The notes below the pieces were generated by a model, which worked only from the letters and a program-made list of their open reading frames with translations, was not told the DNA's origin and made no database searches. From positions 1-21,658 of the forward strand of contig CARQVR010000059.1 in assembly GCA_949051815.1 (NCBI GenBank): 21,658 bases of DNA, given 5' to 3'. Below, in pieces: positions 15,401-21,621 of the stretch (its first letter is position 1; each line of letters opens with the position of its first letter). The position numbers and the translations under genes were made by a program. Source of the DNA: an uncultured Lachnospiraceae bacterium (GTDB taxonomy: Bacteria; Bacillota; Clostridia; Lachnospirales; Lachnospiraceae).

Positions 15401-17772
15401 TTTTCGCTGTCCGTCTCCGGTTCCCCTTCTGCCGTTCCTTCCGCCTGCCCGGCCGCAAACGCTGCGACCGCCGGATCTTTGGATGTCCATTTCACATAAC
15501 TCTGCCCCCGGTTCACCCACTTGCTGTCCGGCGGTGAGAAGTACAGCCGCAGTTGTCTGCTCTCTCTCTCCGGATTCCCGTCGGCGTCTTTCTTTACGGT
15601 CATTGTATATGCCGGCTGCCGCATCTCTATCACTGGCAGCTTGGAATCCTCCACTTTCACCCTGCATTCCAGAATAAACAGCCCATCGGCCACATCCGCC
15701 CAGAGCATCGTCTCCCCCACGTCTATGGGTGTGACAACACCGTCCTGATCCACCATGGCCACGCTCTCGTTTTCACTGATCCATTTGACCGGGTCTGTGG
15801 CAGCTCCTCCGTCTCCGGCGGGATCGCCGTCCATAACGGTAAGACGCCCAGGCGTTGGATTCATCGTCAGATCAAAGGCCAGACTGTAAGTCCCGGCCTC
15901 CGCATCAAAAGCAAAGCCCTCCGCATCCGATTGCAGCGAATAGTCCGACACCTTGACGCTGCACACGCCCTGCACGCCGTTCGCCGCTGTGGCCGAAATT
16001 TCCGTCGTACCCACACCCACAGCCACGACTCTGCCGTTTGCATCCACTGTGGCAACCGACTCGTCCTTGCTCTTCCAGACAAGCTTCTTGTCTCTCGCAT
16101 TGCCGGGTTTCACTGTGGCAAGCAGGGTCTCCTCCTGTTTTCCTTCCACATCCTTTAGCAGATGCAGCATTTCCTTATCTAAGACAATCTCCGACACCTC
16201 CGCCGGTTCCTCCGCAAGAGAGAAGAAATCCACGTTATAGCTGATCGTCGCGTCTGTTCCCTTTTCCCCGTCCTTTCGCTTAATGCCGCTGACCGTGACC
16301 TGAAACTGGGAATTTTTGTTATAGCTTACGTTGTTGGGACGGAAGACAATGCAGTTTGGCATCCCATAATACTCAATATCCACCTTAAATACGCCGTTCG
16401 CCTTCTTCCCCGAGAACGTCCAGCTCTTATTGCTGGTAATATCCCGCAGGGTCACGGTCACATCCTGGAAATTTGCTTTCTCATAATCGCTGCCAAGACT
16501 CAGCGTCCACGGCGTCCCTGAGCCGTTCATCAGCTCGATGGGCATATTCTGCGCAGGCCACGCCACATAATCCGTAATTTGGCTGCCCTTGCTGTCAAAG
16601 GCGTACATCGCCGAATAGGAACCCACCGCGCCGAAACCAGTCTGCGTCATGGAGGGATTTAAAACCCAGCGTCTATGACCCATGCGGTCAATGTTGGAGG
16701 CGTCTCCGTCATACATCCAGCCGTTTAACAGACTCTTTGCGATATTACTATAACCCGCCGCAATATTGCCTTTGGCACACCCCTCTTTTCCCTTCTCATA
16801 AAGATCCGTCGGGAAGCCGTCCGGCTTCACCGGATTATGGTCCAGCTTTCCGTTGACACGGTTTAGCAGCGCGCCCGCCTGCACCTTCTCCACATAGTCC
16901 TCACTCAGTGTCACATCTGCGGGAACGCCCGCCACATAGCGGATAAAATTCAAAAGATTCAGCGCGTTTTCCAGACTTTCATCCGAAAGATGCCCTGCCT
17001 TATAAGGATCTTTGACAGAAGGCTCCGCACTGTAGCTGTTTGAAACGTCCAGGCTCCACGGTTTCGCCTCATACCTGTCGATGATCTCCCCCACGCCCGG
17101 CGTCTGCCTTGTGATACCCCCCGTCTGGCGGGAGACATTGCAATAGGAATAGGCCGCATATCCGTCCGTCTCCTCCGTCATCAGAGACGGTTCTCCAAGC
17201 GTCGGCGCTCCGTTCCAGTCCTCCGGAATCTCAACCTCTGTCGTATTTTCTGAGATTGTATTCTCCGACACGGTCGGCTCCTGCGCAGAGGTGCCGGATT
17301 CTGCTTCTTCCCCCGGTGTCTCCGGCTCTTCCGGTGCAGGCATTTCTCCCTCCTCAGGCGTCTCCGGCTCTTCCGGCGCAGTCGGTTCTCCCTCCTCAGG
17401 CGTCTCCGGTTCTTCCGGTGCGGGCATTTCTCCCTCCTCAGGCGTCTCCGGTTTTTCCGGCGCAGTCGGTTCTCCCTCCTCAGGCGTCTCCGGCTCTTCC
17501 GGCGCAGTCGGTTCTCCCTCCCCGGGCGTCTCCGGTTTTTCCGGCGCAGTCGGTTCTCCCTCCTCAGATGTCTCCGGTTTTTCCGGTGCAGGGATTTCTC
17601 CCGCCTCCGGTGTTTCTGCTTCTTCCGGTGCAGGTACGGAGACAACCGCATTTTCTGACACCGGCTCCTGCGCCGCATACACGCTTACGGACATCCCCTC
17701 TATCCACAGTGCGGCCGCCAGCAGAACCGGCAGCACCCTTTTCCATTTTCTTCTATTTCCCATTCTTTGCAT
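12448..17772 (-). CDS. Giant secreted CAP-domain protein with Pro/Glu repeats and bacterial Ig-like domains
   Basis: 1774 residues from the ATG at 17772. In order: signal peptide (KRVLPVLLAAALWIEG, cleavage near VYA/AQ); an acidic Pro/Glu/Thr region with seven 14-residue repeats (about 53-150); a CAP/SCP-like domain (about 262-420) with DHNP (His312) and MGHRRWVLNP (His366); then Ig-like group 2 modules (about 525-608, 655-708, 720-860) marked by KSKDESVATVD and VGTTEISATA; then about 900 residues of beta-rich modules I cannot name. There is no LPXTG motif, choline-binding or S-layer repeat, so it is probably secreted or loosely wall-bound. A TTG at 17780 has better ribosome-site spacing (AGAGGA) and is an alternative start. 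The gene overlaps the 3' end of the MmcQ gene by about 20 nt and is followed by the ZIP gene after 17 nt. Its role is unknown. Confidence 0.88.
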   Translation of the reverse strand: MQRMGNRRKWKRVLPVLLAAALWIEGMSVSVYAAQEPVSENAVVSVPAPEEAETPEAGEIPAPEKPETSEEGEPTAPEKPETPGEGEPTAPEEPETPEEGEPTAPEKPETPEEGEMPAPEEPETPEEGEPTAPEEPETPEEGEMPAPEEPETPGEEAESGTSAQEPTVSENTISENTTEVEIPEDWNGAPTLGEPSLMTEETDGYAAYSYCNVSRQTGGITRQTPGVGEIIDRYEAKPWSLDVSNSYSAEPSVKDPYKAGHLSDESLENALNLLNFIRYVAGVPADVTLSEDYVEKVQAGALLNRVNGKLDHNPVKPDGFPTDLYEKGKEGCAKGNIAAGYSNIAKSLLNGWMYDGDASNIDRMGHRRWVLNPSMTQTGFGAVGSYSAMYAFDSKGSQITDYVAWPAQNMPIELMNGSGTPWTLSLGSDYEKANFQDVTVTLRDITSNKSWTFSGKKANGVFKVDIEYYGMPNCIVFRPNNVSYNKNSQFQVTVSGIKRKDGEKGTDATISYNVDFFSLAEEPAEVSEIVLDKEMLHLLKDVEGKQEETLLATVKPGNARDKKLVWKSKDESVATVDANGRVVAVGVGTTEISATAANGVQGVCSVKVSDYSLQSDAEGFAFDAEAGTYSLAFDLTMNPTPGRLTVMDGDPAGDGGAATDPVKWISENESVAMVDQDGVVTPIDVGETMLWADVADGLFILECRVKVEDSKLPVIEMRQPAYTMTVKKDADGNPERESRQLRLYFSPPDSKWVNRGQSYVKWTSKDPAVAAFAAGQAEGTAEGEPETDSENTFIADTISGNTVTVTAVGAGETEISAVIVNEEGNPVTDSDGKTAETFCTVTVLEEAETAQEDIPRPVALTNMQTVLRDVALPEGWSWKEPDTALTQFTGGKTKKFAALYRPADAGGNILPAERLLEVYFLTVENISIGMRSEEGVETESVSLTVGQNISCYVNYSFAEALEQLESNSDYKDNAWFRKQKKEILKELGESAVWSNSKPDVLLMERTADGVKLTAKSPGGSTVKASLKLGRKTYNASVNLTVKEAEGTLTIKSVEHFKRVDSGTVQAQEKYTGLLSDFQTEKANQVNSSITLTLPGATKVTAKSGNAKVVAVKSATAAEDGFHVSLIVKAAGTAELTLTGNDAGKTARTIRLVVGDAQPGLSDESVTLNLRQTTGVGISLYPAQSPEGEEYEIISAAMGTDEKSKKFTLIKGMLADSYLIKAKSDTKTGTYKVNIRAAAGGATYNLPVTVKVVSKNPVYKVRQERKLNLFYKNEESLLQIETDEVLTRLECTGLADYSIEKRDGCYYIKAENGATLKSVKKGKLQLFFSGWQGSYTTSFTAAVEKKTPKITWDTGRVTLYPKAGIWQMWIGIKNPGAISWDSVNAEKRSGAAKGNYTVEVDRKKGGLLLSGRNLNQTDSFKMQILLSDPEKWAQNETVNYTLQVRVSMGQPAIALENKTLQLNADAAYRGYDAAETAVKWKDGGRITADQGIRVSVYCDPKDAKAGALVQNSQVIFSVKDAQVFVRLNNKAVASGSYKYIVQAARDGKIWKTPLTLKVVNTAPEKAVKLTAKGSIDVLNRDGSFMTLTPSLKAVGGTFFIPENREVKLTGRDAHLFRAQWSEDGKTIELRARENETLVTKYQYTVTPLLMLRTVNGEIEEIPAPAVKYKLKQGGVKVTALPKTALMYSGAYNSVEIDMNAVLKGAPAPEIERVVLSGNTDAFTYVYNKDGKGTLTMKDTGRAVKGRTYSLKFQVFFAKQADNVKPVTVRCKVKVK
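17323..17616 (-). repeat. Seven 42-bp tandem repeats encoding a Pro/Glu-rich stalk
   Basis: Seven units of 42 bp (14 codons) with consensus ETPEEGEPTAPEKP; the GEMPAPEEP variant appears twice and GEIPAPEKP once. A partial unit (ETPGEE) follows. The near identity at DNA level points to recent expansion, and unit number is likely to vary between strains. It probably forms an extended stalk that holds the CAP domain away from the cell surface. Confidence 0.9.
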
Positions 17773-18127
17773 TGTCAACACGCGTTCCTCTTCTTTTTCC
17801 TCCGGCTGCCAGATCATAGCTCTCCGCAATCATGCGCTTTACCACTTCGTCTGGTACCGTACCGTCCAAAATTACCGTATTCCAGTGTTCCTTGTTCTGG
17901 TGATATCCGGGAATCACAGAGTCATACGTCTGCCGCCAGAAATCACGCCACGCCGGATCCACTTTCACGTTGATCCGCATAGTTCCTTCATATTCATATG
18001 TCCACAAAAACGCTCTCTGATTTCTGACGCATCTCACCAGCACCCAGTTGGTGTCACGAAACGGCATGTCCTGATAAACATCAGGAAAAGTCATTCCGTA
18101 GCGCAGCGCCTCTTCTCTCGTTGTCAT
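17753..18127 (-). CDS. MmcQ/YjbR family protein (CyaY-like fold)
   Basis: 124 residues. The family pattern is visible along the length: TREEALRYGMTFPDVYQDMPF at the start, then FLWTYEYEGTMRINVKVDP (beta sheet), FWRQTYDSVIPGYHQNKEHWN, and a closing amphipathic helix VPDEVVKRMIAESYDLA. Members are small soluble proteins, suggested to bind DNA because of their fold, but without an established function. The start at 18127 is chosen over an in-frame GTG at 18175, because the promoter at 18189-18218 would leave only about 7 nt before that GTG. The ribosome site is weak (GGTGAAACG). Its end overlaps the start of the large secreted-protein gene, so the two are likely co-translated. Confidence 0.85.
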   Translation of the reverse strand: MTTREEALRYGMTFPDVYQDMPFRDTNWVLVRCVRNQRAFLWTYEYEGTMRINVKVDPAWRDFWRQTYDSVIPGYHQNKEHWNTVILDGTVPDEVVKRMIAESYDLAAGGKRRGTRVDNAKNGK

Positions 18128-18188
18128 CGTTTCACCATACCTGAACTTTTTACTCAGGGCATAATGGCCTTTCACCCCAGTGTTTCCA

Positions 18189-18218
18189 ATTATACCACTA
18201 TCACAGCCGCATTTTCAA
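18189..18218 (-). promoter_or_regulatory. Sigma-A promoter of the MmcQ-CAP-ZIP operon
   Basis: Minus strand TTGAAA (18213-18218), 18-nt spacer, TATAAT (18189-18194). Transcription would start near 18182, about 54 nt before the chosen ATG. No other promoter of this quality was noticed ahead of the two downstream genes. Confidence 0.75.
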
Positions 18219-18305
18219 CGACTTTTCCCCTGACGCCTTACACCAAAATATCTCATTTCCTCACGCTCATACAGATCCGGCTCAGAACCGGCGGATGATT
18301 TGTCA

Positions 18306-18458
18306 GTTACAATTCACACCCACGCCAGATTTCGCACTGATTTACAATTATTCAGTGTGAATTGCAACGATGATGCACACAAAATGCCTAAAAACCGGCA
18401 TTTTGGCGCTGGCTCCGACACCATGCAGCAAGTGCATGGTGCGGGTGTGAAAAGTAAC
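18306..18458. repeat. Structured element bounded by 16-bp inverted repeats in the glnA upstream region
   Basis: The 477-bp gap between 18127 and 18605 holds this element. Its ends, GTTACAATTCACACCC (18306-18321) and GGGTGTGAAAAGTAAC (18443-18458), pair at 14 of 16 positions. Inside are an internal copy of the end (GTGTGAATTGCAAC, 18355-18368), a CACTGA/TCAGTG pair (18335-18340, 18352-18357), an 8-bp hairpin (18381-18404) and a 9-bp hairpin with loop GCAAG (18419-18441). It lies wholly upstream of the glnA promoter. A short non-autonomous mobile element or a regulatory or structured RNA region is possible. Confidence 0.55.
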
Positions 18459-18496
18459 ATTTGTCACACAATTCCCGCATCATTCTCAAAATCAGC

Positions 18497-18526
18497 TTTA
18501 CCGTCGCACTTCTTCTGTAGTATAGT
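18497..18526 (+). promoter_or_regulatory. Sigma-A promoter of the glutamine synthetase gene
   Basis: TTTACC (18497-18502), 18-nt spacer, TATAGT (18521-18526). The leader of about 72 nt contains a 7-bp hairpin (GCTGTGC 18553-18559 with GCACAGC 18572-18578). No TnrA/GlnR-type site (TGTNA-N7-TNACA) was found. Confidence 0.65.
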
Positions 18527-18604
18527 GTAATCAGACAGATAATGCAAAAGGCGCTGTGCCACACAAAAACCGCACAGCTCCAAAACACAGAGAGGGATAT
18601 GTTT

Positions 18605-20032
18605 ATGGACAAAAGTGCAGAAATCAGAAAACTTTGTCAGGAGAAGGAGATCCGCATGATCGACTTCAAAATGACCGACATCGACGGACGTTGGCGTCAT
18701 ATTACCATACCGGTAGAGCGGTTCGATGAAAACGTCTTCGTCTATGGGATCGGCTTCGACGGTTCCAACTATGGGTACGCACCTGTCGAAAAAAGCGACA
18801 TGGTCTTCCTGCCAGACCCCGATACCGCCTATGTGGATCCTTTCGCGGATGTGCCCACGCTGACCATGTGCGGCAACGTCTGTGTCATCGGAAAGGGCGA
18901 GAACACCCCCTTTGACCAGTATCCGAAAAACGTGACCCTGCGGGCCATGGACTACATGAAAAAGACCGGCGCAGCGGATGAAATGGTGATCGGACCCGAG
19001 TTTGAATTTTATCTGTTCGACTCCGCGCGCTACGAAGTGTCGCAGAAACAGTGCGCCTATCAGATCGACACCAGACAGGCCGACTGGAACTGCCGGCTGG
19101 ATGCTCCCGGCAATAACGGCTACGAAGTGACCCATGGCGGCTACCACATTGCCGCGCCTCAGGATGTGGGCTATGATCTGCGCAGCCGCATCTGTATGGA
19201 AATGGAAGATTGGGGCATCAAAGTCAAATATCACCATCATGAGGTAGGCGGGCCCGGCCAGATGGAGATCGAAGTGGAATTGGCCAATATGCCCACCATG
19301 GCCGACAATACCATGATTATCAAATATATCATCAAAAACATGGCTACCAGAGAGGGCAAGACAGCCACCTTCCTGCCCAAGCCCATCTATAAGGAAGCGG
19401 GCAGCGGCCTCCATGTACATATGCTGCTTAAGAAGGACGGCCAGCCCGTCTTCTACGATGAGAACGGCTATTCCGGCTTAAGCCAGACTGCCCATTACTT
19501 TATCGGCGGCCTGCTCTCCCATATCGCGTCGCTTTGCGCATTTACTAACCCTTCCACCAACTCCTTCAAGCGGCTGGTACCCGGATATGAGGCTCCCGTG
19601 ACGGTGGGTTATGCCACATCCAACCGCAGCGCGGTAATCCGTATTCCCGCCTATGCGAAATCCCCGGAAGCCAAGCGTTTCGAACTGAGAAACCCGGACG
19701 CCACCGCCAATCCCTACTACGCTTACGCGGCGATTCTGATGGCGGGCCTGGACGGCATCGAGAAGAAGATCGATCCCGCGGCGAACGGCTGGGGACCTTA
19801 CGACTTTAACCTCTACACACTCTCCGCCGAGGAGCAGAAAAAAATCAAGGGGCTTCCCAAATCACTGGAGGAGGCGCTGGACGCGCTGGAAAAAGACCAC
19901 GACTATCTGACAAAGGACGGCGTGTTCCCGGAGCGGCTGATCGACGTGTGGATTGCAAGAAAGCGCGCCGAGGCGAAGGAAGCCGGACAGATTCCCACGC
20001 CTGCGGAGTTTATGATGTATTATGATCTCTAA
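18605..20032 (+). CDS. glnA: Type I glutamine synthetase
   Basis: 475 residues; joins ammonia and glutamate with ATP to give glutamine, as a cytoplasmic dodecamer. Visible: beta-grasp N-terminus with the loop FDGSNYGYAPVEKSDM (51-66), metal-binding Glu132/Glu134 in GPEFEFYLF, Glu213 and Glu221 in HEVGGPGQMEIEVE, His270 in GSGLHVHM, the ammonium-side loop TNPSTNSFKRLVPGYEAPV, and ATSNRSAVIRIP. Length and the C-terminal insertion are close to the 470-residue class, and Tyr404 in FNLYTLS lies where adenylylated enzymes have NLYDLP, though the flanking residues differ. The ATG at 18605 has AGAGGG at 8 nt; the one at 18599 is too close. A promoter lies at 18497-18526 and a terminator at 20072-20096. 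Confidence 0.96.
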   Translation: MDKSAEIRKLCQEKEIRMIDFKMTDIDGRWRHITIPVERFDENVFVYGIGFDGSNYGYAPVEKSDMVFLPDPDTAYVDPFADVPTLTMCGNVCVIGKGENTPFDQYPKNVTLRAMDYMKKTGAADEMVIGPEFEFYLFDSARYEVSQKQCAYQIDTRQADWNCRLDAPGNNGYEVTHGGYHIAAPQDVGYDLRSRICMEMEDWGIKVKYHHHEVGGPGQMEIEVELANMPTMADNTMIIKYIIKNMATREGKTATFLPKPIYKEAGSGLHVHMLLKKDGQPVFYDENGYSGLSQTAHYFIGGLLSHIASLCAFTNPSTNSFKRLVPGYEAPVTVGYATSNRSAVIRIPAYAKSPEAKRFELRNPDATANPYYAYAAILMAGLDGIEKKIDPAANGWGPYDFNLYTLSAEEQKKIKGLPKSLEEALDALEKDHDYLTKDGVFPERLIDVWIARKRAEAKEAGQIPTPAEFMMYYDL

Positions 20033-20071
20033 TCGGAATGATCTCTAAAAGTGTTCGAGGACTTAACACGG

Positions 20072-20096
20072 GGCGGGTTTCCCGCCACTGTTTTTT
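20072..20096 (+). terminator. Intrinsic terminator after glnA
   Basis: GGCGGG (20072-20077) and CCCGCC (20081-20086) form a stem with a TTT loop, followed by ACTG and six T. The T run starts four bases after the stem, so some read-through into the next gene is possible. Confidence 0.65.
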
Positions 20097-20113
20097 CACA
20101 GGAGGACTATATC

Positions 20114-20674
20114 ATGAGCGATATCCTGACATTTGCCACCAGAGAAGATTTCAGAAACTGGCTTTCCGGCAACTGCTTCTCAGAAGACGGCGTCTGGCTT
20201 TTGTTCGGCAAGGCAGGCGGACCGAAAACCTTAAAGGCCGGGGAAGCCCTTGAAGAGGCTCTCTGCTTCGGCTGGATCGACGGCCAGATGCAGAGCATCG
20301 ACGAGAAAAGCTACAAAAAATATTTTTCCATGCGCAGGGAAAACAGCAAGTGGTCGGAGAAAAACAAGGCACTGGTCAAAGAGCTGGAAGCGCGGGGCAT
20401 CATGACAGACCACGGCAGAAAGAAAATAGAGGAAGCCAAACAAAACGGCCAGTGGGACAAGCCAAAACCTGCGGCGGTCACGGAGGAGCAGATTGCGCAG
20501 CTTACCGCCCTGTTAAAAGAGTACGAGCCTGCCTGCACGAATTTTCAGGCAATGTCCCCTTCCGTGAAGAAAACATACACGAAAGCCTATCTCGACGCAA
20601 AGACGGACGCTGGGCGGGAAAAACGGATCGCATGGATGGTGGATCGGCTGAACCGGAATCTGAAGCCGATGTAA
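20114..20674 (+). CDS. YdeI/OmpD-associated family protein
   Basis: 186 residues. Family marks are the N-terminal FATREDFRNWLSGN, then KAGEALEEALCFGWIDGQMQ and the central RRENSKWSEKNKALVKELE, with a C-terminal helical tail containing AYLDAKTDAGREKRIAWMVD. Proteins of this group have been linked to bacteriocin protection, and an E. coli relative was named for association with outer-membrane protein OmpD, but their biochemical activity is unknown to me. The ATG at 20114 has GGAGGA at 7 nt. The gene lies 81 nt after glnA, behind a weak terminator, so it could receive some glnA read-through. No promoter of its own was recognised. Confidence 0.82.
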   Translation: MSDILTFATREDFRNWLSGNCFSEDGVWLLFGKAGGPKTLKAGEALEEALCFGWIDGQMQSIDEKSYKKYFSMRRENSKWSEKNKALVKELEARGIMTDHGRKKIEEAKQNGQWDKPKPAAVTEEQIAQLTALLKEYEPACTNFQAMSPSVKKTYTKAYLDAKTDAGREKRIAWMVDRLNRNLKPM

Positions 20675-20689
20675 CAGTGATACAGGAAC

Positions 20690-20726
20690 TTGGAGTATAG
20701 AAACTTTTATAGTTTTCTTACTCCAA
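20690..20726. terminator. Hairpin between convergent genes (probable bidirectional terminator)
   Basis: TTGGAGTA (20690-20697) pairs with TACTCCAA (20719-20726). AGAAAC and GTTTTCT add a partial inner stem. It lies between the YdeI-type gene and the convergent antitoxin-like gene. The flanking T-rich tract on the plus side is broken by other bases. Confidence 0.5.
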
Positions 20727-20736
20727 ATAGGCCTGT

Positions 20737-20961
20737 TTATACCTTTATTCCTTTTCCCTTATGAGGATGACTTTTTGCGTAAGCAGCCGCCTCGTCACTG
20801 ACCTGTTCCAAAGTCATGCCATCAAAATACTCTCTCCGCCAAACTGTGTAATCAAAACTATCCCGCTTAATCATCGCAATAAAACGCTCTGCATCAACAA
20901 TCCCCAATTTTTCCACCAGACATGCAAATCCCGTATCCATAAGCTCTACCGCACTGTTCAT
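20737..20961 (-). CDS. Small protein paired with a PIN-domain gene, antitoxin-like
   Basis: 74 residues, MNSAVELMDTGFACLVEKLG to KSHPHKGKGIKV, mostly helical by composition. The middle FIAMIKRDSFDYTVWRREYFDG resembles small proteins I remember next to PIN-domain genes in Firmicutes; I know of no named family. Its GGAGG site lies 10 nt before the ATG. The ATG overlaps (TGATG) the stop of the PIN reading frame as it would be without the internal TAG, the kind of coupling usual in toxin-antitoxin operons. The position as the second gene is the less common order for such pairs. The antitoxin role is inferred from context only. Confidence 0.65.
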   Translation of the reverse strand: MNSAVELMDTGFACLVEKLGIVDAERFIAMIKRDSFDYTVWRREYFDGMTLEQVSDEAAAYAKSHPHKGKGIKV

Positions 20962-21008
20962 CAGTCAACCGCCTCCAATCTTCTGATAAATTCTCCCAGA
21001 GTTACCAC

Positions 21009-21404
21009 CTATATCTCCGCTGTCTGCAATTTAAGCAGACGGTCATCCGTGGTAATAAAATAATTACTTCCGGCTAAAACTGCACAAGCAACATGCAGCG
21101 CGTCTGCACTTTTGATACCTGTTTTCATAATACGCTCTGCAAATGTCTTTACTTCTGTTTCTTTGTTTATTCCTACATAGCATGATTCATTTGCATTCAT
21201 AAAATCAGCTATTGCCTGTTTTTTGTGAGAAAATCTGTTTTTCCCATTTTCATATTCTAACATATAGGAAGTTACAAGATCAATTTCACCATTCCTAACC
21301 AGCTCTTGAATGTGCAGTTTCGCTTCTGTTTCCAAATGTATTCTAATGTAAGTCTGATCATCATAGGGACGATTATAACAACAATTATCCATATATATCT
21401 TCAT
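21009..21404 (-). CDS. PIN-domain protein (putative VapC-like toxin), truncated by an in-frame TAG
   Basis: 131 residues before the stop. PIN ribonuclease features are present: Asp6 in MKIYMDNCCYNRP, an acidic residue at Glu50 or Glu52, Asp101 in SADALHVACAVLAG, and TTDDRLLK (Asp120, Asp121). These acids bind the metal that cuts RNA. After residue 131 a TAG (21009-21011) interrupts the frame; beyond it 15 more codons read VVTLGEFIRRLEAVD to a TGA at 20961-20963. That tail is what PIN domains normally end with (last beta strand and helix), so the gene appears to have lost its C-terminal 16 or so residues by one nonsense change. A promoter lies at 21436-21464. Activity of the shortened protein is doubtful. 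Confidence 0.75.
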   Translation of the reverse strand: MKIYMDNCCYNRPYDDQTYIRIHLETEAKLHIQELVRNGEIDLVTSYMLEYENGKNRFSHKKQAIADFMNANESCYVGINKETEVKTFAERIMKTGIKSADALHVACAVLAGSNYFITTDDRLLKLQTAEI

Positions 21405-21435
21405 AAGTTCGCTATTCCCCTTCCATCATATTTAA

Positions 21436-21464
21436 AGTTTATCATATAATTATGTTTTGGTAAA
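21436..21464 (-). promoter_or_regulatory. Sigma-A promoter of the PIN/antitoxin-like pair
   Basis: Minus strand TTTACC (21459-21464), 17-nt spacer, TAAACT (21436-21441). A GGAAGGGG site then lies 12 nt before the ATG of the PIN gene. Confidence 0.6.
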
Positions 21465-21495
21465 GAAAGCCTCGCTAACCGAACTAGAAACCCCC

Positions 21496-21534
21496 AAATG
21501 TGAGAAAATATCAAAAATGTGACACCAGTTGTCA
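21496..21534. promoter_or_regulatory. Direct and inverted repeats around a plus-strand -35 box
   Basis: AAATGTGA occurs at 21496-21503 and 21515-21522, 19 bp apart. TGACA/TGTCA with a 5-nt spacer (21520-21534) overlaps the -35 box of the plus-strand promoter. It is a plausible operator for a gene to the right. Confidence 0.35.
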
Positions 21535-21557
21535 TCTTTTTTGTGTTATTCTATTAG
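21529..21557 (+). promoter_or_regulatory. Sigma-A promoter reading off the right edge
   Basis: TTGTCA (21529-21534), 17-nt spacer, TATTAG (21552-21557). It is followed by AAGGAG (21571-21576) and a short frame at 21586. Confidence 0.55.
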
Positions 21558-21585
21558 CAAACGAACCAAAAAGGAGCATGAAGAT

Positions 21586-21621
21586 ATGAATATAAAAGCG
21601 GCACGGGAGTTTGACAGTTGA
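21586..21621 (+). CDS. Possible leader peptide (11 residues)
   Basis: ATG at 21586 with AAGGAG 9 nt upstream, reading MNIKAAREFDS and a TGA. A hairpin (CAGGTT 21641-21646, AACCTG 21653-21658) follows at the window edge. The promoter, ribosome site, very short frame and stem together resemble a translated leader before a regulated gene. It could also be a decayed gene start; the downstream sequence is outside the window. Confidence 0.25.
   Translation: MNIKAAREFDS

Noticed and set aside
14224..15537. Plus-strand open frame of 437 codons inside the CAP/Ig-like gene
   Set aside because: Its product is rich in Arg, His and Leu with no domain pattern, and the minus strand has a convincing signal peptide, CAP and Ig-like domains across the same bases.
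17323..17616. Possible CRISPR array
   Set aside because: The units are contiguous 42-bp coding repeats with no unique spacers, in frame with a secreted protein.
17773..17829. Upstream ATG at 17829 for the CAP/Ig-like protein
   Set aside because: It would place 19 charged residues before the signal peptide and overlap the MmcQ gene by 77 bp; starts at 17772 or 17780 fit better.
18128..18175. GTG start at 18175 for the MmcQ gene
   Set aside because: The promoter at 18189-18218 would leave almost no leader for a ribosome site, and the family homology begins at MTTREEALRYG.
17291..18298. Plus-strand Ser/Gly-rich frame of 335 codons
   Set aside because: It is the reverse reading of the 42-bp Pro/Glu repeats and runs through the MmcQ gene and its promoter; no ribosome site was seen.
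18445..18469. TnrA/GlnR or CRP-like operator upstream of glnA (GTGTGA...TCACAC)
   Set aside because: The arms are 13 nt apart, which fits neither TGTNA-N7-TNACA nor TGTGA-N6-TCACA.
18541..18598. ANTAR-type antiterminator target or glutamine riboswitch in the glnA leader
   Set aside because: Only one 7-bp stem with a 12-nt loop is present; the paired hexaloop hairpins and riboswitch core are absent.
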